Assembly (NCBI GenBank): GCA_023389295.1
Contig: JAEWEO010000043.1
Location: forward strand, 1 to 6,296
Source: Bacillota bacterium
GTDB lineage: Bacteria; Bacillota; Clostridia; Lachnospirales; Lachnospiraceae
Direction of reading: 5' to 3'
Length of the DNA stretch: 6,296 bases
This document shows, in pieces, positions 1 through 6,185 of this stretch. Made by a program: the position numbers and the translations under genes. The notes under the pieces were generated by a model, which was not told where the DNA came from, made no database searches, and worked only from the letters and a program-made list of their open reading frames with translations. The stretch's first letter is position 1. The number at the start of each line of letters is the position of its first letter.

Positions 1-591
1 ACTTAATACCGGCCTGATTTTTAAAGCGGTACCAACGAAGGCTTCAATGGAAGATATTCTCCCACCACGTTTCAGATGATAAAGATCCTTTACCGTAAAC
101 CAATGCTTGGACTTAGACCTGTTTTGCTCTACCCAGTCTCTTAATTCTTCTATAGTAAGTCCTTTTTTCTTTTGAAGTGCAGCATGATAAACCAACAATC
201 CTTCTCCGATAGAAGCACTTAAAGAATCTACACTATAGATTTTACGCTCTGGATACTCAGCAGCTAACTCAGGAATTACCATCAAAGAGGTATGATAAGT
301 TCCGCTAAGACCAGAGGAAAATGCTATATATAGGATATCTTTGCCCTGTTTTAAGATATCTTCAAAGTATTCCATAAATATTATAGGAGTAATCTGAGTG
401 GTCTGAGATGTTGCTCCGTTTTTTAATTTACCGTAAAAATCTTCAATAGAAAGTTCTCTTTCGTCCGGGTAATGGGAATACTCAGTCCCATCGATGCTAA
501 GTCCCATAGGAATTACCTGTATATCAAATTCTTCGATGATATTCGCCGGTAAATCAAGTGTTGCATCACTAACGATTACATAGTTATTCAT
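1..591 (-). CDS. DegV family fatty-acid-binding protein (FakB-like), C-terminus cut by window edge
   Basis: The reading frame is open from an ATG at 591-589 to the left edge, giving 197 residues. DegV proteins are usually about 280-290 residues, so the C-terminal third is missing. The family marks are clear: an N-terminal VSDATLDLP (7-15), TSQ at 61-63, FSSGLSGTY at 91-99, a VDS..ASIGEG segment at 121-131, and FTVKDLYHLKRGGRIS at 165-180 followed by a G..LKIRPVL stretch. DegV/FakB proteins bind a fatty acid and present it to the kinase FakA for phosphorylation in the cytoplasm; T61 and S93 fall where FakB proteins bind the carboxylate. An AAAGGAGT ribosome binding site (601-608) lies about 10 nt ahead of the ATG. 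No fakA is visible here, and many Clostridia carry several DegV paralogues, so the lipid preference and the physiological role are unknown. The family call is firm. Confidence 0.93.
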   Translation of the reverse strand, partial: MNNYVIVSDATLDLPANIIEEFDIQVIPMGLSIDGTEYSHYPDERELSIEDFYGKLKNGATSQTTQITPIIFMEYFEDILKQGKDILYIAFSSGLSGTYHTSLMVIPELAAEYPERKIYSVDSLSASIGEGLLVYHAALQKKKGLTIEELRDWVEQNRSKSKHWFTVKDLYHLKRGGRISSIEAFVGTALKIRPVLS

Positions 592-897
592 TTTACTAAA
601 ACTCCTTTATACTCTTGATCCGATAATTTCTTTTGATGTAATACTTCATTACACCGGCACATTTCATTCTATTTTTGCTTTTGCAAATGAATAGTGCTTC
701 CCACACATACCTTTAAGATAATTGAAAAACTATTTAGATTGTGTATTGAATACCTAAAGTTTACGACTTTCACAACCATCTAGAAATTACTTCATAATAA
801 AGTGTAATACCGTAAAAATATATTCACAGTACATTCTACTACGATTCTACCTTTTTACGCAAGGTATAATCTGTGTTTTCGGTAAATACCCCAAGGA
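592..897. other. Intergenic gap between the AEC permease and degV; only weak hairpins
   Basis: These 306 bp lie between two minus-strand genes and hold no credible coding region. On the minus strand there is a small hairpin just ahead of degV (arms 635-642 and 648-655, loop of 5, one G-U pair). Further upstream lies an imperfect longer one (about 657-668 against 686-697). A 6-bp inverted repeat, TACCTT/AAGGTA, lies at 848-853 and 861-866. None is followed by a U-run, so I see no intrinsic terminator for the AEC gene. I also find no convincing -35/-10 pair for degV; the nearest is TTGTGA-17-TATTCA, which is poor. Read-through from the AEC gene into degV is therefore possible. Confidence 0.5.
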
Positions 898-1824
898 TTA
901 AATCAATAAATGTGTAATTACCATAACTAGTGGTATGGTTACAATTGATAACATTGTAGTTACTGCGAATAATTCAGACGCATACAAATAGTTTTTGTCA
1001 AATTTTAATGCAAAGAGATTAATAGTAACCGCTGCAGGACAGGAGGCTGCTAATATTGATGTAATTAATACCACTCTCGGAATATCAAAGAAACTAAATA
1101 AGAAAAGCATAGAAAGTGGAATAAAGATTAGTTTAAAAAATGTTATGTAATAAATTCTTACTTTCTTTAATAGCTGAAGGAAATTAGTTTGTGCCATTGT
1201 CACACCTGCTACTAACATCGCTAAAGGGGTATTCATATTTCCAATATTATTGAGGGTGTCCACCATAACATCAGGAAGTATAATTTTACAAGCAAATAGA
1301 ATAAACCCTAAGACCGTTGCTATTACCGATGGGGAAAGAAGTGCATTCATGATTGACTTTCGATCCGTCTTACCGGATACCGTTATCATCCCGTGAGTCC
1401 ATACAACCAAATTAAAAATGGTCATGTATGCAGTCATATAAAATACCCCTTCGCTTCCAAAAATACCACCCACGAGTGGAAATCCAATAAAACCACAATT
1501 GGAATAGATTACTGCAAAGCGTTCTATGGAAATATCCTTTTCATGATTTTTCTTTCTAAGAACCAACATTGACAAAATGATTCCGAAGAAATGAGTAATG
1601 ATTGCTAAACCAAAGGATATAAGCAAACCCTTCAGCAAATTAACTTCAAATTCACGCTGATAGGAAACAAAAACAACGATAGGATTTACCAGCATCAGTA
1701 CAATATCTGCTAATTTTTTGTTTGTCTCCTTATCAATTAAATTAATTTTGTAGCACAGAACACCTACTAAAATCATGAGAAACATGATAATGATTTGATT
1801 AAAAGCTGTTAATACAAGTGACAT
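898..1824 (-). CDS. AEC (auxin efflux carrier) family permease
   Basis: A 308-residue integral membrane protein of the AEC/Mem_trans family, whose bacterial members export or take up organic acids such as malate or malonate. About ten hydrophobic helices are spread over the whole length. Typical family segments are visible: LMLVNPIVVF (43-52), NCGFIGFPLVGG (109-120), NTPLAMLVAG (198-207) and a C-terminal block with SCPAAVTINLFALKF (261-275) and YASELFAVTT (281-290). Length matches the family norm of about 300-320. The frame is open 19 codons further upstream to an ATG at 1881, but that one lacks a ribosome binding site. The ATG at 1824 has AAGGAAAGAGGT 6 nt ahead and begins with the usual hydrophobic first helix, so I chose it. 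The gene is divergent from mntP. Its substrate cannot be deduced from the sequence. Confidence 0.92.
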   Translation of the reverse strand: MSLVLTAFNQIIIMFLMILVGVLCYKINLIDKETNKKLADIVLMLVNPIVVFVSYQREFEVNLLKGLLISFGLAIITHFFGIILSMLVLRKKNHEKDISIERFAVIYSNCGFIGFPLVGGIFGSEGVFYMTAYMTIFNLVVWTHGMITVSGKTDRKSIMNALLSPSVIATVLGFILFACKIILPDVMVDTLNNIGNMNTPLAMLVAGVTMAQTNFLQLLKKVRIYYITFFKLIFIPLSMLFLFSFFDIPRVVLITSILAASCPAAVTINLFALKFDKNYLYASELFAVTTMLSIVTIPLVMVITHLLI

Positions 1825-1907
1825 TTTAGTACCTCTTTCCTTTGTTTCAATAATTCCTCCCATATACTTCCCAATAAACATAGTTTACTCGCAACACGCC
1901 TTTCGCA

Positions 1908-1930
1908 AAGCACTATAAAACGTAGTGCTT
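1908..1930. repeat. 8-bp perfect inverted repeat in the leader of the AEC permease gene
   Basis: AAGCACTA (1908-1915) and TAGTGCTT (1923-1930) are exact reverse complements separated by 7 nt. The element lies about 85-105 bp upstream of the preferred start codon and inside the predicted transcript of the AEC gene. It could form an RNA hairpin or be a protein-binding site. No U-run follows it on the minus strand, so it does not look like a terminator. The same octamer occurs once more upstream of degV (692-699). Confidence 0.45.
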
Positions 1931-1976
1931 GGATGAAGTACGTAATGGGAAGAATTTAGATTTTCATAATTATTCT

Positions 1977-2005
1977 ATTATGCACTTTTTAATGGATGTG
2001 TTCAA
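1977..2005 (-). promoter_or_regulatory. Predicted sigma-A promoter of the AEC permease gene
   Basis: On the minus strand, TTGAAC (plus positions 2000-2005) and CATAAT (1977-1982) are separated by exactly 17 nt, matching the -35 and -10 consensus at 4 and 5 of 6 positions. Transcription would start near 1970 and give a leader of about 145 nt. The -35 box lies about 28 bp from the -35 box of the plus-strand mntP promoter, so the two promoters are back to back. Confidence 0.6.
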
Positions 2006-2016
2006 GTTAAAAAGTG
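1983..2016. repeat. 10-bp perfect inverted repeat over the AEC promoter, possible operator
   Basis: CACTTTTTAA (1983-1992) and TTAAAAAGTG (2007-2016) are exact reverse complements with a 14-nt spacer. The left arm fills the space between the predicted -10 and -35 boxes of the AEC gene, and the right arm lies just upstream of its -35 box. This is the geometry expected of a dimeric regulator's operator. The nearest mntP promoter element begins 18 bp beyond the right arm. The binding protein is unknown, and it does not resemble the MntR or Fur consensus as I know them. Confidence 0.5.
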
Positions 2017-2033
2017 AAAATAGCAAAAAAATC

Positions 2034-2062
2034 TTGATTAAAGATTCTTTACATGATACAAT
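2034..2062 (+). promoter_or_regulatory. Predicted sigma-A promoter of the mntP riboswitch leader
   Basis: TTGATT (2034-2039) and TACAAT (2057-2062) are separated by 17 nt, and a TG at 2054-2055 gives an extended -10. Transcription would start near 2069, about 20 nt before the riboswitch aptamer, which is the right place for a leader of roughly 235 nt ahead of mntP. A 6-bp inverted repeat, AATCTT/AAGATT (2030-2035 and 2041-2046), overlaps the -35 box but is short enough to be chance. Confidence 0.75.
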
Positions 2063-2087
2063 CATAATTAAATTTTAAAAGCTGTAC

Positions 2088-2184
2088 TAAGTGAGGGAGT
2101 AGTTTGCATACTTTATAGTATGTGACAAGTCAACATATTGATTTCGTCGGAAATCTGGCTTGCCTTAATGAACGAGACTCATGT
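2088..2184 (+). promoter_or_regulatory. yybP-ykoY manganese riboswitch
   Basis: The conserved parts of the yybP-ykoY aptamer occur in order: GGGAGTAG (2095-2102), a hairpin CATACT/AGTATG with loop TTAT (2107-2122), GTCAACA (2129-2135), a hairpin GATTTC/GAAATC (2140-2155), then CTGGCTTGCC (2155-2164) and AACGAGAC (2171-2178). P1 can form between GTGAG (2091-2095) and CTCAT (2178-2182). This class binds Mn2+ and controls manganese exporters, and the next gene is mntP. The 3' strand of P1 is also the beginning of the terminator at 2178-2218, so the two structures exclude each other. Mn2+ binding is therefore expected to turn transcription on. The identification rests on recognising the motifs, not on a covariance-model score. 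Confidence 0.93.
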
Positions 2185-2218
2185 GTGGTTTTTGTCAGAC
2201 CATACATGAGCTTTTTTT
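2178..2218 (+). terminator. Riboswitch-controlled intrinsic terminator ahead of mntP
   Basis: CTCATGTGTGGT (2178-2189) pairs with ACCATACATGAG (2199-2210) over 12 bp with a single G-U pair. The loop is 9 nt, and a C and seven T follow (2211-2218). It is the expression platform of the manganese riboswitch: the first five bases of its 5' arm are the 3' strand of aptamer helix P1. Without Mn2+ the terminator should form and stop transcription before mntP. Confidence 0.93.
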
Positions 2219-2303
2219 ATGTCAGTCAACCTATTCCAAAGAAGATATATCCACACTCTATTCATTTAGTATAATATGTAGATCAGAAAGGATATTGCCT
2301 ACC

Positions 2304-2876
2304 ATGGATCTTTTAACACTTATTCTTCTCGCCCTCGGCCTATCTGCTGATGCCTTCGCCGTTGCTGTAACAAATGGTATCGTAAGTCACCGGGTCACGA
2401 AAAAGGACGCTCTTAAAACTGCTCTTTTCTTTGGCTTTTTTCAAGGACTAATGCCTCTAATAGGTTTTACCCTTGGCACCACCTTCGCAGAATTTATTTG
2501 TCGTTTTCAACACTGGGTTGCACTGATACTACTAGGTGCAATTGGTGCCAATATGTTAACGGAAGCCATAAAAGATTGGAAAAGCACGGAAGGTACTTGT
2601 ACCATCATGAACATCTTTACACCAAAGAATTTGATTTTACAAGGGATCGCTACAAGCATTGATGCTCTTGCTGCCGGTATCAGTTTGGCTGTCTTAGACA
2701 TTAATATAGTCACTTCCTCTCTTTTAATTGGTGTCATCACTTTCTTTTTGTGTGGTTTCGGTGTCTATATCGGCAAGAAATTCGGTTCCCTTTTAGGAGT
2801 AAGGGCAAGATTTGTGGGTGGTTTCATTTTAATCGCCATTGGTTTAAAAATATTCATTGAAAACCAATTTCTATAA
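2304..2876 (+). CDS. mntP: Manganese efflux pump MntP
   Basis: A 190-residue membrane protein of the MntP family (formerly DUF204/YebN), the usual length, with about six hydrophobic helices. It exports Mn2+ from the cytoplasm. The two inverted half-repeats of the family show matching acidic motifs: LGLSADAFAVAV (11-22) with D16, and IATSIDALAAGISLAV (115-130) with D120. Conserved acidic residues in these helices are implicated in transport in E. coli MntP. The frame is open back to an ATG at 2181, but that codon lies inside the riboswitch terminator. The ATG at 2304 has AAAGGA (2287-2292) 11 nt ahead and gives the family's normal N-terminus, so I chose it. Control by the upstream yybP-ykoY riboswitch supports the function independently. 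No clear terminator follows the gene. Confidence 0.96.
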   Translation: MDLLTLILLALGLSADAFAVAVTNGIVSHRVTKKDALKTALFFGFFQGLMPLIGFTLGTTFAEFICRFQHWVALILLGAIGANMLTEAIKDWKSTEGTCTIMNIFTPKNLILQGIATSIDALAAGISLAVLDINIVTSSLLIGVITFFLCGFGVYIGKKFGSLLGVRARFVGGFILIAIGLKIFIENQFL

Positions 2877-2905
2877 TTTCTAACGAAAAACCTCTTTTCC
2901 TGATA

Positions 2906-2934
2906 TTGATAATTTCCCTCGTATGTAAGATAAT
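2906..2934 (+). promoter_or_regulatory. Predicted sigma-A promoter of the GNAT-SDR-HAD operon
   Basis: TTGATA (2906-2911) and GATAAT (2929-2934), each 5 of 6 to consensus, are separated by 17 nt. Transcription would start near 2941 and give a leader of about 40 nt ending in the strong TGGAGGGAG ribosome binding site of the acetyltransferase. I see no good terminator between mntP and this promoter, so some read-through from mntP is also possible. Confidence 0.65.
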
Positions 2935-2980
2935 AGAAATAGGACGAAATTAGCCAATCAAGAATGGAGGGAGAAAGCTT

Positions 2981-3613
2981 ATGGGCTATGATGAATATTT
3001 CACGGAATTACCCTGTTTGGAGACAAATCGCTTGATTTTACGACAAATAACCGATAGTGAATCGGATGGCCGGGATAGCTTAGAATTTATTAATGATTAT
3101 AGTGTTTACCGCTATTGGGGAGTCTACGATGAATCTCAGGATGTGAGTGGAAGACGACGTCCAAAGAAAAAAATCAAATTGGACTATCATTTTAATGCTA
3201 CTATGAAAGAATACAAAGCTCGCCGTGAACTGACCTGGTTGATGGAATTAAAAGACACCCATAAAGTCATTGGGGAAATCGTACTATATGATTTTCGTCT
3301 TAAAAGACAGGCAGATATCGGTTACCGCATTAACAAAGACTATTGGGGCATGGGCTTTGCTCCCGAGGCCGGACAAGCTATGGTTAAAGCTTCTTTTGAA
3401 GGAATGGATCTAACTCGTCTTCAAATTCGCTGTTTTACAAACAATTACGGTTCTGTCCGAGTTGCCGAAAAGCTTGGTTTCACCAGGGAAGGCATGATAA
3501 AGCAAGGGGCTATTGTCAATGTGATGACCGACTATTATATCTTTGGTCTTCTTAACGAGGACTATTTTAAGGACCCCATCAAGGATAGCGTTGTTAAATT
3601 TGCTCAGAACTAG
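2981..3613 (+). CDS. GNAT family N-acetyltransferase, RimJ/RimL-like
   Basis: A 210-residue cytoplasmic enzyme of the Acetyltransf_3 branch of GNAT, which transfers an acetyl group from acetyl-CoA to an amine (protein N-terminus, antibiotic or small molecule). The N-terminal LETNRLILRQIT (13-24) is the typical opening of RimJ/RimL-like proteins. ADIGYRI (111-117) is the central strand. YWGMGFAPEA (121-130) is the acetyl-CoA pyrophosphate loop (G-x-G-x-A type). IRCFTNNYGSVRVAEKLGF (149-167) is motif B, with the usual N..S..V.EKLGF. A strongly basic stretch lies at 58-67 (RRR then KKKIK), between the first helix region and the central strands, and looks like a family-specific insertion. The start has TGGAGGGAG 7-10 nt ahead. 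It is the first gene of a likely operon with the SDR protein (30 nt) and the Cof HAD. The substrate is unknown. Confidence 0.9.
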   Translation: MGYDEYFTELPCLETNRLILRQITDSESDGRDSLEFINDYSVYRYWGVYDESQDVSGRRRPKKKIKLDYHFNATMKEYKARRELTWLMELKDTHKVIGEIVLYDFRLKRQADIGYRINKDYWGMGFAPEAGQAMVKASFEGMDLTRLQIRCFTNNYGSVRVAEKLGFTREGMIKQGAIVNVMTDYYIFGLLNEDYFKDPIKDSVVKFAQN

Positions 3614-3643
3614 AATCAACAAAACAAAAAGGAAGGGGTATTT

Positions 3644-4666
3644 ATGATGAAGAAGGCATTATTTATTGGAGGTACCGGTACCATTAGTACCGCTATTACC
3701 GAGCTTGCACCAAAATCCGGCTTTGAACTATATTTGCTGAACAGAGGCAATCGTTCCAGTTTAGTTCCTGAAGGTGTAAAGATGATTGAGGCAGACATTC
3801 ATAATGAAGAAGATGTAAAAGAAAAATTATCAGGCATGTCTTTTGATGTCGTTGCAGACTTTATTGCCTTTGATACTGAAGCAATTAAGCGTGATATCCG
3901 CTTATTTACCGGGAGAACGAAACAATATATCTTCATAAGTTCTGCATCTGCTTACCAAAAACCACTCTCCAGCCCCTTTATTACGGAAAGTACACCACTA
4001 TATAATCCTTATTGGGAATATTCTCGCAACAAAATAGCCTGTGAAGAATATCTCATAGAGGAATATCGCAAAAACAATTTTCCCATTACTATCGTTCGCC
4101 CTAGTCATACTTATGGTGATTTTGCTGTTCCTCTTGCAATTCATGGCAATAACGGAAACTATAGCGTAATTAACCGTATGCGAAACGGTCAAAAAGTTAT
4201 TATTCATGGCGATGGCAATTCTCTTTGGACTTTAACACATAATACTGACTTTGCTAGGGCATTTGTTGGTCTCATGGGCAACGTTCATGCAATTGGTGAA
4301 GCAGTTCAAATCACCTCAGATGAGAGTCTATCATGGAACCAGATTTATGAAATTATTGGAGATGCTCTTGGAGTTAAACCAAAGATCGTTCATATTCCAT
4401 CGGATACTTTAGCAAAGGCACACGCAGATTACTTTGGTGGATTGCTGGGAGACAAAGCCCATTCTGTAATCTTTGATAACTCAAAATTAAAACGTCTGGT
4501 CCCTGGTTTTAGAGCTACCGTTCGTTTTGATCAGGGGGTTAGACAAACCTTAGAATATATTGAACAACATCCCGAATTACAAAGACCTGATCCTGAATTT
4601 GATCTATGGACCGATAAAATGATTGTGGCTTATGAAGCCTTTGAAAGTAAAGTACCTAAATTTTAG
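3644..4666 (+). CDS. NAD-dependent epimerase/dehydratase-like SDR protein
   Basis: A 340-residue protein of the extended short-chain dehydrogenase/reductase superfamily, acting on a nucleotide sugar or similar compound with NAD(P). The N-terminal Rossmann signature is ALFIGGTGTIS (5-15), where the third glycine of the usual GxxGxxG is replaced by S15. An acidic D51 follows the third strand. SSASAY (99-104) and Y126-S-R-N-K130 supply the catalytic Ser/Tyr/Lys set. IVRPSHTYGDF (150-160) is the usual downstream motif. The C-terminal part (about 170-340) is the substrate domain, of the kind seen in CSP41-like and other uncharacterised bacterial epimerase-like proteins. GGAAGGGG (3631-3638) lies 5 nt before the ATG at 3644. 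A second ATG directly after it (3647) could also be used, changing only one residue. The SDR fold is certain; the reaction is not. Confidence 0.88.
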   Translation: MMKKALFIGGTGTISTAITELAPKSGFELYLLNRGNRSSLVPEGVKMIEADIHNEEDVKEKLSGMSFDVVADFIAFDTEAIKRDIRLFTGRTKQYIFISSASAYQKPLSSPFITESTPLYNPYWEYSRNKIACEEYLIEEYRKNNFPITIVRPSHTYGDFAVPLAIHGNNGNYSVINRMRNGQKVIIHGDGNSLWTLTHNTDFARAFVGLMGNVHAIGEAVQITSDESLSWNQIYEIIGDALGVKPKIVHIPSDTLAKAHADYFGGLLGDKAHSVIFDNSKLKRLVPGFRATVRFDQGVRQTLEYIEQHPELQRPDPEFDLWTDKMIVAYEAFESKVPKF

Positions 4667-4684
4667 TACTGTTAAGGAGCTTAT

Positions 4685-5515
4685 ATGAAAACACTCTACA
4701 TCTCAGATTTGGATGGTACCCTTCTACAACCAAATGTTACATTATCGAGCAATACCGTTCAAACCATTAATAAACTAATTGAGGAAGGCATTCTGTTCTC
4801 CGTTGCTACAGCAAGAACCATCGCATCGGTAAAGCACATTTTAAAGGACATAAATATTTCATTACCCATCGTATTAATGAATGGCGTATGTGTTTATGAC
4901 CTCAATGAAAAGAATTATATAAAGGTAGAAACCTTTCCAAGGAAAAGTATTGATTTGCTGTTAGAGGTAATTACGGAGCATAAGCTTAAGGGCTTTGCCT
5001 ATACTATTCATAATGGTGTCATGTCGACATATTATGAAGATTTAAATAGCAAGGCTCTCTACAATTTTTATAAGGAACGGGTGGATTTATACAAAAAACC
5101 TTTTACGCAAGTGGAGCATTTCTCCTCTCTGGCAACAGAGCCTTTGGTATACTTTTCCTTGATGGACCATAAGCAAAAGCTGGAACCGCTCTATCATATC
5201 TTAGAAAATATACCGGATCTTAACTGTACCTTTTATAGAGACAATTATTCTCCGGATTACTGGTTTCTTGAAACCTTTAGTAAAAACGCCTCTAAATTCC
5301 ATGCAGTTCAATTTTTACGTACGCATATGGGACTTGATAAGATTGTATGCTTTGGCGATAATCGTAACGATCTGCCCTTCTTCGAGGCCAGCGATTACCG
5401 TATTGCAGTCGGCAATGCAGTTTCGGAACTAAAAGCAAAGGCAGATCTGGTTATTGGTAAGAATACTGAGGAGGGTGTAGCCACCTGGCTGTCACAAAAT
5501 GCACTCCTATCATAA
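4685..5515 (+). CDS. Cof-type HAD-IIB family phosphatase
   Basis: A 276-residue cytoplasmic phosphatase of the Cof/Hydrolase_3 family, which hydrolyses phosphate from sugar phosphates, nucleotides or cofactors such as pyridoxal phosphate or FMN. All four HAD motifs are present: DLDGTLL (8-14) with nucleophile D8 and acid/base D10; SVATART (39-45) with T42; the lysine K204 in NASKFHAVQFL (201-211); and CFGDNRNDLPFF (222-233) with D225 and D229 for Mg2+. The region between motifs II and III (about 85-195) is the type IIB cap. Motif II reads ATAR where ATGR is commonest. The length is typical. The gene follows the SDR gene by 18 nt, with TTAAGGAG as ribosome binding site, so they are very likely cotranscribed. 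Substrates of this family are hard to predict. Confidence 0.93.
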   Translation: MKTLYISDLDGTLLQPNVTLSSNTVQTINKLIEEGILFSVATARTIASVKHILKDINISLPIVLMNGVCVYDLNEKNYIKVETFPRKSIDLLLEVITEHKLKGFAYTIHNGVMSTYYEDLNSKALYNFYKERVDLYKKPFTQVEHFSSLATEPLVYFSLMDHKQKLEPLYHILENIPDLNCTFYRDNYSPDYWFLETFSKNASKFHAVQFLRTHMGLDKIVCFGDNRNDLPFFEASDYRIAVGNAVSELKAKADLVIGKNTEEGVATWLSQNALLS

Positions 5516-5518
5516 GTC

Positions 5519-6172
5519 TTATAGATAATCTAAGATATCCTTTAAACGATTCACACGAATTCCTTGATATTCGGTATGCTCATTTGGATCATCATTGATC
5601 CAGATGGGCATTATTTTTGCCGCTACAGCTCCAACAACATCATTTGGATAATAATCTCCCACATAGATTGCTTCCTCCGGTGAGACTCCAAGATGCTCAC
5701 AACTAAGCAAAAATATTCTCGGATCCGGTTTTGCAAATTCTTGTTCGCCGGATACGATAATATCTTCAAAATAATCTTCTATACCGGCCATTTTGATCTT
5801 ATCTCTTTGTACTTCAGAAAAACCATTGGTTATAACACCAAGCTGATATCTTCCTTTTAAGGTTTTTAAGACTTCCATTGTTTCCGGATATGGAATGGTA
5901 AGCTTACTAAAGAGAGTATTTCGTTCCTCAACAAACTCCTCAATCGTATGGGGTAACTTCCAGACGTTACTGAGTTTTGGAATAAAGTTATGTATTCCTC
6001 CGTACCCATCTGCATCAATCTCAATCATTTTCTTAAGTAATTCCTCTTTTGTGCACTCATAGGGGTATTCAGCACCATACCGCTCCATCAAATAATCGCA
6101 AAAATGCAAAAATGCACCTCTACGGTCTACTAGTGTATTATCAATATCAAATATGATAGCTTTCTTTTCCAT
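5519..6172 (-). CDS. HAD-IA family hydrolase, YjjG-like
   Basis: A 217-residue cytoplasmic hydrolase of HAD subfamily IA. It has motif I IFDIDNTLVD (7-16) with D9 and D11 and the DNT variant common in YjjG-like nucleotidases. Motif II is VITNGFSE (113-120) with T115, K148 lies in FAKPDPRIF (146-154), and motif IV is YVGDYYPNDVVGA (170-182) with D173 and D178. Residues about 17-95 form the helical cap. Likely substrates are phosphorylated small molecules such as nucleoside monophosphates, but this cannot be fixed. The frame is open to an ATG at 6229, with another at 6184. The ATG at 6172 is chosen because GGAGG (6178-6182) lies 5 nt ahead and the protein then starts four residues before the core strand, as usual. 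It converges on the Cof HAD gene with 3 bp between stop codons. Confidence 0.92.
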   Translation of the reverse strand: MEKKAIIFDIDNTLVDRRGAFLHFCDYLMERYGAEYPYECTKEELLKKMIEIDADGYGGIHNFIPKLSNVWKLPHTIEEFVEERNTLFSKLTIPYPETMEVLKTLKGRYQLGVITNGFSEVQRDKIKMAGIEDYFEDIIVSGEQEFAKPDPRIFLLSCEHLGVSPEEAIYVGDYYPNDVVGAVAAKIMPIWINDDPNEHTEYQGIRVNRLKDILDYL

Positions 6173-6185
6173 AATTTCCTCCATT

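Noticed and set aside
1825..1881. Longer N-terminus for the AEC permease from the ATG at 1881
   Set aside because: No ribosome binding site lies ahead of 1881, and the extra residues are hydrophilic. The ATG at 1824 has a good site and the normal family start.
2181..2303. Upstream extension of mntP beginning at the ATG at 2181
   Set aside because: The ATG lies inside the terminator stem, has no ribosome binding site, and the extra 41 residues do not belong to the MntP family.
2507..2740. Minus-strand open frame of 77 codons inside mntP
   Set aside because: It lies wholly antisense to a well-recognised gene and shows no family features of its own; it is a shadow frame. The same applies to short minus-strand frames at 3410-3622, 3616-3798 and 3998-4207.
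2877..2905. Possible terminator after mntP (GAAAA/TTTTC)
   Set aside because: A 5-bp AT-only stem without a U-run is too weak to call.
3671..3682. 12-bp perfect palindrome GGTACCGGTACC
   Set aside because: It falls in the codons for the GTGT part of the Rossmann loop and is explained by codon choice, so there is no reason to call it a site.
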